Source: Pseudomonadota bacterium | GTDB taxonomy: Bacteria; Pseudomonadota; Alphaproteobacteria; Rhizobiales; Beijerinckiaceae | NCBI GenBank assembly: GCA_023423995.1 | Contig: JAFAEL010000112.1 | Location: forward strand, 1 to 29,988 | Direction of reading: 5' to 3' | DNA: 29,988 nt | Shown: positions 14,598 through 22,709 of the stretch, piece by piece | Numbering within the stretch: the stretch's first letter is position 1 | How the letters are laid out: each line of letters opens with the position of its first letter | The notes under the pieces: model-generated | Databases searched by the model: none | What the model was told of the DNA's origin: nothing | The model's input: the letters and a program-made list of their open reading frames with translations, nothing else | Program-made: the position numbers and the translations under genes

Positions 14598-14683
14598 GCG
14601 GACGTGGCGAAACTGGTAGACGCAAGGGACTTAAAATCCCTCGGGCCTTGCCCGTGCGGGTTCGACCCCCGCCGTCCGCACCA
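14598..14683 (+). tRNA. tRNA-Leu (anticodon UAA)
   Basis: A complete cloverleaf can be read. The acceptor stem GCGGACG (14598-14604) pairs with CGTCCGC (14673-14679), followed by discriminator A and an encoded CCA (14681-14683). The anticodon stem AGGGA/TCCCT (14625-14629 and 14637-14641) closes the loop CTTAAAA with anticodon TAA at 14632-14634. A long variable arm, as expected for tRNA-Leu, and the TTCGACC T-loop region follow. The 3' end borders a transposase remnant, as expected for an integration site. Confidence 0.95.
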
Positions 14684-14802
14684 ATGGCCTAAAAAACGGC
14701 AACGCGCTCAGATAGTTGAGGCGTATCGGAGGTTTCCCGGAACGCCTTCGCTACAAAGCGAGCTCCAAATGGCCGTTCCGACGACATCCCTCCGACGCGC
14801 CA

Positions 14803-14875
14803 TCCTGGATCGGACACTATAACCACAGTCGACCGCACTCAGCGCTCGGCGGACAACCGCCCATCAGCCCAAGGA
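14803..14875 (+). pseudogene. Transposase C-terminal remnant (DDE integrase core, IS3/IS481-like)
   Basis: In one frame the bases read WIGHYNHSRPHSALGGQPP followed by ISP. This is the hallmark tail of IS3- and IS481-type transposases (YNxxRPHSALGGxxP). Upstream of about 14800 the frame has no further recognisable transposase, and the catalytic DDE region is missing, so only the last ~25 codons remain. It lies about 120 bp downstream of tRNA-Leu, marking a past insertion and deletion event. Confidence 0.7.
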
Positions 14876-14896
14876 CAACGTCCTTGGAAGTGGCAC

Positions 14897-15385
14897 CTAG
14901 CGAAGCTCGCTCTGCAGGATCGTGCGATACGAAAGCACGTCGCGCGTGGTGATGTCGTCGATCAACCAGCCCCGGTCAGTGTAGAGCAGTGAGAGCTTTA
15001 CCTTGCCGCGGTCCGCCCCGTTCTGAAAGGCGACGTCTACCAACGCGTTCTCCCTGTCACCGCCGACATTCAGTTCGGTCACGCGGAACTTCACGACGTC
15101 TTGGCACTGGCAGATGGGGTCGCCCTCGATGATGCCAATTTCTCCGCCGGCCTGTGCGCGGTCTTTCAGGACCAGCGCCCGAAACCGCGGTGACAGAATC
15201 GAGGCGCCGTTTCGGACGGCAAAGTCCTTTGGTTGGCGCCGCTGCTCGTAGGGTCGATAGACCTCGCGCACGAAACCCTCGGGCGTACTTCTATCGCCGC
15301 TGCCCTGAGCCTTAGCCGAGGCCGGGGCCAAGCTGAGCGCGCACAGAGCTGCGACGAAGAATCCGTTTAGGGCCTTACGGGGCAT
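14897..15385 (-). CDS. Secreted DUF3828-like protein
   Basis: 162 residues with a Sec signal peptide (core about 8-22, ending AKA-Q at 27). The mature part has FVREVYRPYEQR near 38-49 and LSPRFRALVLKD near 64-75, then EGDPICQCQDVVKFRV (about 91-106) and a terminal GWLIDDI. This pattern matches DUF3828 proteins (NTF2-like folds, function unknown). A CxC pair sits in the PICQCQD motif. The gene ends about 20 bp from the transposase remnant, in the tRNA-Leu-proximal islet, and is probably accessory. The ATG at 15385 is clear. Confidence 0.7.
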   Translation of the reverse strand: MPRKALNGFFVAALCALSLAPASAKAQGSGDRSTPEGFVREVYRPYEQRRQPKDFAVRNGASILSPRFRALVLKDRAQAGGEIGIIEGDPICQCQDVVKFRVTELNVGGDRENALVDVAFQNGADRGKVKLSLLYTDRGWLIDDITTRDVLSYRTILQSELR

Positions 15386-15500
15386 GGCAAATTCCTATCG
15401 ATTACCGATGTCTCGGGCGCAGTTCAGAGCGGGGGTCAGCAGAGACAGCGCGCGAGGGCGCCGCTTAGCGGGATTGGGCTTTCAGGCACGTCCCGCTTTC

Positions 15501-15533
15501 ATCATGCTTGCCTTTCCTGCACGACAGCATGAT
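15501..15533. repeat. 8-bp inverted repeat between two secreted-protein genes
   Basis: ATCATGCT at 15501-15508 is mirrored by AGCATGAT at 15526-15533 with a 17-nt spacer. It lies in the 222-bp gap between two minus-strand genes, just downstream of the SH3-like gene and upstream of the DUF3828-like gene. It could be a weak terminator or an operator. Nothing else is visible in this gap. Confidence 0.35.
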
Positions 15534-15607
15534 CGAAGCGACGCGAGCAAAGCCGGCTGAGAGAATGTCCGCCGCCAAGGCGTGATGGCACGCCGGCGCT
15601 GTCCGGA

Positions 15608-16126
15608 TCAGCCGTTGCAACTCGGGATCGTTCCCTCCCGGCCGCCCTGGGTCCAGAAGATGCCGCCCCATTGGTACCCCTCGAGGCCGCCATACCGAAC
15701 CCGGAACCACTTGTAATCGTCGGTCCAGACCCCCGTGTCCTCGACGCTGTCGAACCGCTGGCCTTCTGCAACGGTAGCGACCTTTCCTGCCGTCATCGTC
15801 GGCCGGCTCCGCAGGATGCCGCCGCACGAGAAGCTCGCGCCCTCCGTCCGCCCCCTGCCGGCGTGGCCTCTGCGCCGTCGTTGTTGATCCTCGAGCTGCT
15901 GCTGGAGCGCTTCGCGCTCCATCTCGATCATGGCCTGAACAGGACCATGGCAGCGGGCAGGAAGGTCGTCCCACGTGCTCTGCTTCTTGAAGCACGAGCC
16001 AACCTGCGAGCTTCCGCACAGCGCTTCAAGAAGCTTCTGACAACGACTGTCGAGCTCTTGCGCGTCTACAGCGCGAGGCGCGAGCATCGCCGTCGCGAGC
16101 AGCCCAAAAATCCAAGCTTTACGCAT
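15608..16126 (-). CDS. Secreted protein with C-terminal SH3-like domain, function unknown
   Basis: 172 residues: signal peptide about 1-22 (cleavage VDA-Q), a Cys-rich helical region (C29, C37, C45 and C59, suggesting two disulfides), a charged Q/R-rich coiled segment (about 66-90) and a C-terminal beta-rich part. That part reads GKVATVAEGQRFDSVEDTG, then WFRVRYGGLEGYQWGGIFW, which is SH3b-like (cell-wall or periplasmic ligand binding). No catalytic domain is attached, and the whole-protein family is not recognised. It sits in the islet downstream of tRNA-Leu and may be part of accessory DNA. The ATG at 16126 is the natural start. Confidence 0.65.
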   Translation of the reverse strand: MRKAWIFGLLATAMLAPRAVDAQELDSRCQKLLEALCGSSQVGSCFKKQSTWDDLPARCHGPVQAMIEMEREALQQQLEDQQRRRRGHAGRGRTEGASFSCGGILRSRPTMTAGKVATVAEGQRFDSVEDTGVWTDDYKWFRVRYGGLEGYQWGGIFWTQGGREGTIPSCNG

Positions 16127-16696
16127 TCCTGCCCCAAGTGTTGAACCAGCCTTACGGCTTCTGTTGCTGCGCCAAACGCTTGCCTTTTCGCAAGATTGAG
16201 TTCAGCGGCACGTTCCTCCCTTACGAGACCAGTCTCGAGAACATGCCCGTTGACATCGAGCCGTTCTCCACGAGATCGCCCTTGGGAATATGTAACTCGT
16301 ATACACTGGACGAACCCGCTGTAAACGGGAGGGCCATGTAATTGTTGTGCATTGGGCTCACCATCGGTCGCGAGCGCCGGTACTGCGCCCAGTGTTTGGC
16401 AATCCCGGGCTGGAGCGACCTCGCACTACATAGCGTCGCCTAATACTGAGACAGGTTTAGCTGAGCTTGCGGGCGCGCCTCATGGCTCAGGGCGGGGCGA
16501 CTGGCTGTTGATCAAGTTGGAGCAGTCGCCTCCACTCTCCCGCTGTGGCGTGCGACATGAGCTTTCCCGGCCAGGCAAGCCCCCAACGGGCCTACCCGAT
16601 GGGAACACGACAAGAATCTGGGGGCGCTTGGCCGCGTCTCGCTTCTCGCCAGCAGGATTCCCGGGACTGTCTGGAGTTTGGGCCGGAAAGCCCTCG
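16127..16696. other. About 570 bp without a convincing gene, unusual composition
   Basis: Neither strand holds an ORF with a recognisable product or good coding character. A 67-codon plus-strand frame (16138-16341) and a 105-codon minus-strand frame (16480-16797, which runs into the PRC-barrel gene) look random. The first half (16138-16340) is AT-richer than the surroundings. Together with the transposase tail at 14.8 kb, it is best read as decayed or transferred DNA between tRNA-Leu and the conserved chromosome at 16.7 kb. No tRNA-end repeat (attachment site) was found by eye. Confidence 0.5.
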
Positions 16697-17128
16697 TTAG
16701 ACCGAGGGTGCCGTGCGGTAGTAGGCGTCCACCTTCCGGCCGTATTCGTCATCCGCAAACGGATCTTCGTCCGCGCCGTGCGTCGGGGCGCCCGCAAGTT
16801 GGTCCTTGTCGATGTCGACCACGTAGCCCCCGAGCCCCGTGTCGTAGGTGAGCGCGCGCCAGGGAAGCGGGTGATAGCTCTCGCCGATGCCGAGGAATCC
16901 GCCGAAGGACATCACCACGTAGGCGACCTGGCCTGTTACCTTGTCGACCATGAAGTTGTAGACGGTCCCGATCTGGTCGCCGGAGCGGTCGAACACGGCC
17001 GTCCCCTCGACCTTATTGGAAGCAATCAGGCGCCGGGTCTCGTCCGTCGAGATGCCGTCGCCCGTGGGGTCGAGTTCCATCGAGCCGGGTGTCCGGATCG
17101 TGCGCTCGTTCGGAAGTTCGGTGGGCAT
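16697..17128 (-). CDS. PRC-barrel domain protein
   Basis: 143 residues. The PRC-barrel runs from about 33 to 112 and shows the typical V-x-V-F-D-R-x-G-D-x-I-G-x-V core (42-57), then Y-V-V-M-S-F-G-G-F-L-G-I-G at 70-82, HPLPW at 86-90 and VVDIDKDQL at 103-111. These small barrels are frequent in Hyphomicrobiales, often stress- or surface-linked, without a defined reaction. The C-terminal tail is acidic (GADEDPFADDEYG). The ATG at 17128 is preferred over a TTG one codon earlier. It is divergent from the glycine-zipper gene across a 138-bp gap. Confidence 0.85.
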   Translation of the reverse strand: MPTELPNERTIRTPGSMELDPTGDGISTDETRRLIASNKVEGTAVFDRSGDQIGTVYNFMVDKVTGQVAYVVMSFGGFLGIGESYHPLPWRALTYDTGLGGYVVDIDKDQLAGAPTHGADEDPFADDEYGRKVDAYYRTAPSV

Positions 17129-17266
17129 CAAATGCTCCGCAAGGCGATCACTGTCCCTGGCGCAACGCCTTTTCGGCGAACAGGGTTCAGGCCGCCGTGC
17201 TCAGGAACAGCCGCGTTTGGGTGCGCGTTTGGGTCGCATATCGACTACGATCCTTGGAGGTTCGAC

Positions 17267-17584
17267 ATGCGGAATGCCCTGATCGGCTTGGTATCGCTTT
17301 CGGCGCTTGCCTTGCCCGGCGCGGCCCTGGCGGAGGGAGGCGCGGCGGCCGGTGCCGCCACAGGCGCGATAACCGGTGCGGTCGTCGGCGGCCCGATAGG
17401 CGCGGCAGTCGGGGCCGGCGTCGGTGGTATAGCGGGCGCTGCGGCCGACGACGCCAATCGCCGCCCCGACGCGGTGGTGATCGAGCGGCGAGGGACGGGC
17501 AGCGTCGACTGCGCCACGCGGACGACGCGCACCGAGAACGCCTTCGGCGAATCGAAGACGGTTACGACCCAGAGCTGCGACTGA
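17267..17584 (+). CDS. Secreted glycine-zipper protein
   Basis: 105 residues with a Sec signal peptide (about 1-22, ending ALA-E). A Gly/Ala-rich glycine-zipper membrane segment follows (about 24-60, with repeated GAxxG, e.g. TGAITGAVVGG). The polar C-terminus contains C80 and C104. Such proteins insert in or pack against the outer or inner membrane; no specific function is known. The ATG at 17267 has a TTGGAGG ribosome-binding site 6-12 bases upstream. A strong stem-loop lies between its stop and the convergent cinA-like gene. Confidence 0.78.
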   Translation: MRNALIGLVSLSALALPGAALAEGGAAAGAATGAITGAVVGGPIGAAVGAGVGGIAGAAADDANRRPDAVVIERRGTGSVDCATRTTRTENAFGESKTVTTQSCD

Positions 17585-17594
17585 TCCTGGCTCC

Positions 17595-17625
17595 GGCTGT
17601 TCGGGAGAGCCTCTCCCGGACAGCC
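17595..17625. terminator. Stem-loop between convergent genes (bidirectional terminator candidate)
   Basis: A 13-bp stem (GGCTGTTCGGGAG paired with CTCCCGGACAGCC, one G-U wobble on the plus strand) with a 5-nt loop AGCCT. It lies exactly between the glycine-zipper stop (17584) and the cinA-like stop (17628). There is no T-run on either side, so termination may depend on the stem alone or on Rho, or the hairpin may protect transcript ends. Confidence 0.6.
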
Positions 17626-17627
17626 GC

Positions 17628-18365
17628 TCAGCCGGCCCGGAGCGAGGCGATCAGGTCCCTGATCCGACCGGCGGCTTCCACCAGGGTATCGTGGTCACGC
17701 CCGCGCGCCACGATCTGGTTGGTGAAGCCTGACGGAGAATACGACGGGTACGAGCCGATGGAGAGGGTTGGATAGGCCTTCGCGATTTCGGCGAGGCCCG
17801 CAGCATACAGCCCTTCGGGAAGGCCGGCCGCCTCGATCACTTCCGAGAGCACCCGCACACCCTTCACCAGGCCCGGCGCGACATTGTCGAGCATCGCCTG
17901 CATGATGGCGGGGACGCCAGCCATCACCATCACATTGCCGATCCTGAAGCCCGGGGCGCGCGAGATCGGGTTTTCGATGAGCTCGGCTCCTTCGGGTATC
18001 CGGGCCATGCGCAGGCGGGCCTCGTTCAGGTCCTCGCGGCTCATGCGCTGCAGCAGCATCTCGACCGCACGCGGATCGACATCGATCGGGACGCCGAACG
18101 CCTTGGCCACGCAATCGGCAGTGATGTCGTCGTGCGTGGGCCCGATCCCCCCGGTCGTGAACAGGTACGTGTAGCGCGAGCGCAGCGCGTTCACGGCGCC
18201 GACGATCTCCTCCTCCACATCCGGCACGACACGCACCTCGCGCAGATCGATCCCGATGGCGGTCAGGTACTCGGCGATGTAGCCGATGTTCTTGTCCTTG
18301 GTGCGCCCGGACAGGATCTCATCGCCGATGACGAGAAGCGCTGCCGTGATCGTCTCAGCCCCCAT
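17628..18365 (-). CDS. Molybdopterin-binding domain protein (CinA N-terminal type)
   Basis: 245 residues with the MoCF fold of CinA-type proteins: LLVIGDEILSGRTKDKN (10-26) and the conserved TTGGIGPTHDDIT (70-82), then PGFRIGNVMVMAGVPAIMQAM near 137-157. The nicotinamide-nucleotide amidase (PncC) half of full-length CinA is absent, which is usual in alphaproteobacteria. Some family members are ADP-ribose or NMN-related hydrolases; the activity here is unproved. Its start overlaps the end of the FkbM gene by 11 bp (18355-18365), so the two are probably co-transcribed. Confidence 0.87.
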   Translation of the reverse strand: MGAETITAALLVIGDEILSGRTKDKNIGYIAEYLTAIGIDLREVRVVPDVEEEIVGAVNALRSRYTYLFTTGGIGPTHDDITADCVAKAFGVPIDVDPRAVEMLLQRMSREDLNEARLRMARIPEGAELIENPISRAPGFRIGNVMVMAGVPAIMQAMLDNVAPGLVKGVRVLSEVIEAAGLPEGLYAAGLAEIAKAYPTLSIGSYPSYSPSGFTNQIVARGRDHDTLVEAAGRIRDLIASLRAG

Positions 18366-19203
18366 GACGGCCGTCTCCCTGAGCGCGCTCGAAGACGAGA
18401 TTCTGGCGCGTGGTCGCCTTCAGCGCATACCCCTTGGCGGCCAGCAAGCCGGAAAGATCCGCCTGCCAGCGCGAAAGCCCGTTCTCCAGGATGAGGATGC
18501 GCGGAAAGAGATGGTCCGGAGCCTTGGCCAGGAAGGGCTCGAGGATAAGGTCCTCGGCGCCCTCCACGTCGAGCTTGATGGCGTCGACGCGCTCGAAGCC
18601 TTCTTCCCTGATCAGATCGAGAAGGGTCCGGGCCTCGACCCGGATTGGCGTCGCGCCGCTGCAGGCGACGACCTTGAGGCTCGATTCTCCCGCGTTGTTC
18701 GGATCGAGGAACAACGTCACCTCGCCCGGCTTCTCGGCGATCGCGCAATCGACCGCCTTGATCGTCGGGAAGGCGTTGAGGCGGATGTTGAAGATCAGCC
18801 GCTCGTAGATTTCGGGCTGCGGTTCCACGGCGAGGATTCGGGCCGTCGGCCCGGCCCGCGAGGCCACGAAGAGGGCGTAAGCCCCCACATTCGCCCCTAC
18901 GTCGATGAAGGTGAAACCCTCCCGCATGTTTTCGCTGAGGATGGCCCGCTCGACCGTGTCGAAGGTGCCCGGCGTGAACAGCATCCGCTTCTCGCAGATG
19001 TTCGCGTATGGCCGCAGGCGCATGCGGAAACCGAGCGCTTCGACGTCGACCGGATCGCCCCCGAGCCGACGCAACACGAAGCGCCGCACGAAAATGACCG
19101 CGCGGCGGGCCAGCCACGTATCGGGCAGGGACCGCGTCCAGTCGACGGCCGTCCGTATGATGCCCTTTGGTGCGTAGGTGCCGTAGGAGGCTGCGTCGAT
19201 CAT
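18355..19203 (-). CDS. FkbM family SAM-dependent methyltransferase
   Basis: 282 residues with the class I methyltransferase core: D101-VGANVG107 (SAM-binding motif I), E127-PQP (motif II acidic loop), and I209-KLDVEGAE217, the FkbM signature. FkbM enzymes O-methylate sugars, lipids or small metabolites; the substrate here is unknown. The N-terminal ~50 residues form a basic helical extension (IFVRRFVLRRLGG). It is the upstream gene of a two-gene minus-strand unit with the cinA-like gene, divergent from map. Confidence 0.87.
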   Translation of the reverse strand: MIDAASYGTYAPKGIIRTAVDWTRSLPDTWLARRAVIFVRRFVLRRLGGDPVDVEALGFRMRLRPYANICEKRMLFTPGTFDTVERAILSENMREGFTFIDVGANVGAYALFVASRAGPTARILAVEPQPEIYERLIFNIRLNAFPTIKAVDCAIAEKPGEVTLFLDPNNAGESSLKVVACSGATPIRVEARTLLDLIREEGFERVDAIKLDVEGAEDLILEPFLAKAPDHLFPRILILENGLSRWQADLSGLLAAKGYALKATTRQNLVFERAQGDGRHGG

Positions 19204-19338
19204 CCCGATGAGCTATACACGGCCCGACGAACGGGCCCGGATGACGCGGTCATCGCACCTGGCCCGCTCACCCGCAACCCGGCCGCCCCGTCTGCGCTTG
19301 CGCTGCATGGAAGGCAGCCTAGATCCAGTTGCCCAGCC

Positions 19339-20166
19339 ATGAGTTACGACGCGCCCACCAAAGCGGAGCAGAGGCCCGCCGAACCGCCCCTGCACGGGGC
19401 CGAAGCCTTCGAGGGGATGCGCCGGGCTGGGCGACTGACGGCCGAGGCCCTGGACCTGTTGGTCGAGCACGTGAAGCCGGGCGTCAGCACGCAGGCGCTG
19501 GACACTCTGGTCGCAGAGTTCGCCCGCGACAACGGAGCGTATAGCGCCACCCTGCTCTATCGCGGGTACCCGAAGTCGATCTGCACCTCGATCAACCACG
19601 TCGTCTGCCACGGCATCCCCAACGACAAGCCGCTGAGGGAAGGCGACATCCTCAATATCGACGTGACCCTCATTCTCGACGGCTGGTACGGCGATTCGAG
19701 CCGCATGTACTTCGTCGGCGAGGTGCCCCGGCGTGCCGCGCGGCTTTGCGACGTGACGTACGAGTGCCTGATGCGGGGCGTCGAAGCGGTGAAGCCGGGC
19801 CGCACCACAAACGCGATCGGAGCCGCCATCCAGTCGCTCGCCGAGCAGGAGCGCTGCTCCGTCGTGCGCGATTTCTGTGGTCACGGACTAGGCCGCGTCT
19901 TCCACGATGCCCCGACGATCCTGCACTATGTGGAGCCGAGCTACGACGTGCCGCTCAAGCCCGGCATGCTTTTCACGGTCGAGCCGATGATCAATCTTGG
20001 TCGTCCACAGGTGAAGGTGCTCTCGGATGGCTGGACGGCCGTGACGCGCGACCGCTCGCTCTCGGCGCAGTTCGAGCACACGGTCGGTGTGACCGAGACC
20101 GGGGTGGAGATCTTCACGCTCTCCCCGAAGGGCTACGACAAGCCACCCTACAACATAGCTCCCTGA
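19339..20166 (+). CDS. map: Type I methionyl aminopeptidase
   Basis: 275 residues that remove the initiator Met from nascent proteins. All five metal ligands are present: D108 (NIDVT), D119 (YGDSS), H182 (GHGLGR), E215 (TVEPMI) and E246 (QFEHT), with the catalytic H91 in CHGIP. The length matches the type I alphaproteobacterial form with a ~20-residue N-terminal lead. The ATG at 19339 gives this N-terminus. radC follows after 22 bp on the same strand, a conserved pairing in Hyphomicrobiales. This gene is housekeeping. Confidence 0.96.
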   Translation: MSYDAPTKAEQRPAEPPLHGAEAFEGMRRAGRLTAEALDLLVEHVKPGVSTQALDTLVAEFARDNGAYSATLLYRGYPKSICTSINHVVCHGIPNDKPLREGDILNIDVTLILDGWYGDSSRMYFVGEVPRRAARLCDVTYECLMRGVEAVKPGRTTNAIGAAIQSLAEQERCSVVRDFCGHGLGRVFHDAPTILHYVEPSYDVPLKPGMLFTVEPMINLGRPQVKVLSDGWTAVTRDRSLSAQFEHTVGVTETGVEIFTLSPKGYDKPPYNIAP

Positions 20167-20188
20167 TGAAGGCGCCGGGCCGCACGCG

Positions 20189-20881
20189 ATGAGCTCCGAC
20201 CCGGCGGATTCACCCGATCATCTCGGCCATAGGGAACGGCTCCGGACCCGTTTCGCAGAGACGGGCGGAGAAGGCCTGGCCGATTACGAATTCCTCGAGC
20301 TTCTTCTTTTCCGGGCGATCCCGCGCAGGGACGTGAAGCCGATCGCGAAGCGGCTCATCCGCCGCTTCGGCTCCTTCGCGGAGGTGCTCGCGGCCCCCCC
20401 TCACCTTCTGACGGAGATTGACGGCGTCGGCGAGAGCGTTGCCTTCGATCTGAAGGTCGTGGAGGCTGCAGGGAGACGGCTCGCTCGCGGCTCGGTCGCC
20501 AAGCGGCCCGTGCTCTCCTCGTGGAGCGCCGTCCTGGAATATTGCCGGACCGCCATGGCGTTCGCGGACAGGGAAGAGTTTCGGCTCCTGTTCCTCGACA
20601 AGCGGAACGCCCTGATCGCGGACGAGGTGCAGCAGCGCGGCACAGTGGACCATACGCCGGTGTACCCGCGCGAGGTGGTGAAGCGCGCCCTGGAGCTTGC
20701 CGCGACGGCCGTCATCCTCGTTCACAACCACCCGTCCGGCGATCCAACGCCCTCCTCGGCGGATATCTCCATGACCCGCCAGATCATCGATGTCGCAAAG
20801 CCGCTCGGCATCGCCGTCCACGACCACATCATCGTGGGCCGCGAGGGACATGCCAGCATGAAGGGGCTGCGTCTGATCTGA
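20189..20881 (+). CDS. radC: RadC/JAMM-motif protein
   Basis: 230 residues: an N-terminal helix-hairpin-helix-like region (about 66-92, [14 protein letters not shown]) and the C-terminal JAB/MPN domain with H179-N-H181-P-S-G followed by D192, the JAMM metal site. RadC was named for a DNA-repair phenotype that was later disputed; true function is unclear, and the JAMM fold suggests a metallohydrolase. The start ATG lies 22 bp after the map stop. It is convergent with the acyl-CoA dehydrogenase gene, leaving only a 22-bp gap. Confidence 0.93.
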   Translation: MSSDPADSPDHLGHRERLRTRFAETGGEGLADYEFLELLLFRAIPRRDVKPIAKRLIRRFGSFAEVLAAPPHLLTEIDGVGESVAFDLKVVEAAGRRLARGSVAKRPVLSSWSAVLEYCRTAMAFADREEFRLLFLDKRNALIADEVQQRGTVDHTPVYPREVVKRALELAATAVILVHNHPSGDPTPSSADISMTRQIIDVAKPLGIAVHDHIIVGREGHASMKGLRLI

Positions 20882-20903
20882 CCTGAGGTGAGAGCGCTTC
20901 CGA

Positions 20904-22547
20904 TCAGTGCAATGCCTGCGCAGCCCCCCGGGCGATCGCGCCGGCATCGACGCTGCCCGGGAGCGTTCCGAACGCGCCGGTCCAGCATGCATCGAGCCGG
21001 CTCGCCACGAAGGCGTCCGCGAGTTCCGGCGACTCGAAGCGCAACATGAGGCTGCCGGCCAGCATCAGTGCGAGCCGCTCGACGAGACGTCGCGCCTGGC
21101 TCTCCAGGGGCGCGAGATCAGCGACCTCCTGCTTCAGGGAAGCGAGTGCTTGGTCGAACCGCCGATCGACGCCTTTCGCCTCTCCGATTTCGGCCAAGAG
21201 AGCGTCGAGGGATCCAGGCGCGCGCTGCATCGAGCGGAGCACGTCCAGGCAGATGACGTTGCCGGCTCCTTCCCAGATCCCGTTCAAGGGAGCCTCGCGG
21301 TAGAGGCGCGCCATCAGGTGATCCTCGATGAAGCCATTCCCGCCGTGGCACTCCAATGCCTCGGCAACGAGTGGCGTCACCCGCTTGCAAGCCCAGTATT
21401 TCGCGATGGGCGCAGAGATGCGGCCGATAAGCCGCTCCGCCTCGTCCGCTTCGCGGTCGAAGGCGAGCGCCACCCGAAACGAAAGCCACGCAGCCGCGAC
21501 CGCCTCGATCTGCATGTCCGCGACGACGTTGGCCATGAGCGGCTGATCCACGAGCGAACGCTGGAACGCGCGCCGGTTCGTGACGTGGTGAGCCGCCTGC
21601 GAGACAGCTTCGCGCATGATCCCGGCGGACGAGAGCGCGCATTCCAGCCGCGTAAGGTGGCCCATCGAGATCGCCTCCCGGATGCCGCGGCCCTCCTCCC
21701 CGATCAGCTCAGCATAGGCGCCTCGATACTCGACCTCCGAGGACGCGTTGGACCGATTGCCAGCCTTTTCCTTGAGGCGCTGGAGCATGAGGTGGTTGCG
21801 CGTGCCGTCGGGCAGCCAGCCCGGGACGAGGAAGCAGGATACGCCCGCTTCCGTCCGCGCGAGAGTGATGAAGAGATCGGAGTTCGGAGCCGAGAAGAAC
21901 CACTTGTGGCCCACGAGCCGCCAGCCCTCGCCATCGCGCTCCGCCACGGTCTGCGTCTGCCGCAGGTCCGAGCCTCCCTGCTTCTCCGTCATGGCCATGC
22001 CGACGGTGATGCCTGTCTTCGCCGCCGCAGGGATCGGGCGCGGATCGTAGCGGGTCGAGAGCACCCTGCTCTCCCATTGGGCAGCGAGGGCAGGATCGCG
22101 CCGGATGGTCGGGATCGACCCATAGGTCATGAGGATGGGGCACATGATTCCGTTCTCGCCCCGGTTCCAAAGGTACGAGAGGGCGGCTCGGGCGACTTGG
22201 GCACTAGGCCGCGGATCGGTCCAGGACAGCGAGTGGACCTGCTGGGACATCGCGAGCCCCATCAGCTCGTGCCAGGCCGGGTGGAAGTCGATCTCGTCGA
22301 TCCTGTTGCCGAAACGGTCGTGCGTCCTGAGCTCGGGCGGGTAGCGATTGGCCTGCCTGGCGAGCGTCCGGACGTGCGCGCTCCCGACTGTCCGCCCTGC
22401 CGCCCCGAGCTTCTCTCGCGCCCAGTCGGCCCCGAAGGAGGCGACCACGCGTCTCAACGTCGGATCCGTCGAGAAGGCGTCGAACTCGGCCAGTGGCGGG
22501 GGCTGGTTCAGCACCTCGTGGGTGGCATAGCCGTATCCGTCGAGCAT
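20904..22547 (-). CDS. AidB-like acyl-CoA dehydrogenase
   Basis: 547 residues, close to E. coli AidB (541), with the AidB-type N-terminus (HEVLNQPPPL at 10-19). The FAD/substrate region MAMTEKQGGSDLRQTQT (about 189-205) is followed by a VGHKWFFSAPNSD loop (217-229). The C-terminal GGNGFIEDHLMARLYREAP and GIWEGAGNVICLDVLR motifs are intact. AidB proteins bind FAD and DNA and are induced by alkylating agents, with modest isovaleryl-CoA dehydrogenase activity; an alternative is a catabolic acyl-CoA dehydrogenase. Nothing upstream shows an Ada-box by eye. The ATG at 22547 is unambiguous. Confidence 0.88.
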   Translation of the reverse strand: MLDGYGYATHEVLNQPPPLAEFDAFSTDPTLRRVVASFGADWAREKLGAAGRTVGSAHVRTLARQANRYPPELRTHDRFGNRIDEIDFHPAWHELMGLAMSQQVHSLSWTDPRPSAQVARAALSYLWNRGENGIMCPILMTYGSIPTIRRDPALAAQWESRVLSTRYDPRPIPAAAKTGITVGMAMTEKQGGSDLRQTQTVAERDGEGWRLVGHKWFFSAPNSDLFITLARTEAGVSCFLVPGWLPDGTRNHLMLQRLKEKAGNRSNASSEVEYRGAYAELIGEEGRGIREAISMGHLTRLECALSSAGIMREAVSQAAHHVTNRRAFQRSLVDQPLMANVVADMQIEAVAAAWLSFRVALAFDREADEAERLIGRISAPIAKYWACKRVTPLVAEALECHGGNGFIEDHLMARLYREAPLNGIWEGAGNVICLDVLRSMQRAPGSLDALLAEIGEAKGVDRRFDQALASLKQEVADLAPLESQARRLVERLALMLAGSLMLRFESPELADAFVASRLDACWTGAFGTLPGSVDAGAIARGAAQALH

Positions 22548-22665
22548 CGGCCTTCTCCCGCCGTGTAGTTTAAGCGCAAACCGAATGGGCGTCAGGATCG
22601 TCCATTGTGCTTAGCCTCGGTTCGCCCCATCACAGGAACCAGCTACGAAGCTCCGCTTTCCCTGG

Positions 22666-22680
22666 AACGCAAATTGCGTT
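22666..22680. promoter_or_regulatory. 15-bp palindrome upstream of the ATP-grasp/Anbu operon
   Basis: AACGCAA-A-TTGCGTT is a perfect 7+1+7 inverted repeat located 30 bp before the ATG at 22710, i.e. in the 162-bp divergent region between the aidB-like gene and the operon. It is a good candidate operator. Its core CAAATTGCG also appears twice upstream of the first BTLCP gene. Confidence 0.5.
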
Positions 22681-22709
22681 TACGGTCCGGAAGAGGGCCT
22701 GGGGGGACG

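Noticed and set aside
14604..14822. A 72-codon plus-strand frame beginning MAKLVDARDLKSLG
   Set aside because: This is the well-known spurious translation of tRNA-Leu; the bases are fully explained by the tRNA cloverleaf.
16138..16341. A small plus-strand frame of 67 codons
   Set aside because: No ribosome-binding site, homology or coding bias; treated as noise in the gene-less stretch.
18286..19338. A plus-strand extension upstream of map
   Set aside because: It is the antisense shadow of the FkbM and cinA-like genes; Map begins at the ATG at 19339.
20907..22568. A 553-codon plus-strand open frame
   Set aside because: It is the reverse shadow of the AidB-like gene, with no recognisable motif; long antisense frames are expected at this GC content.
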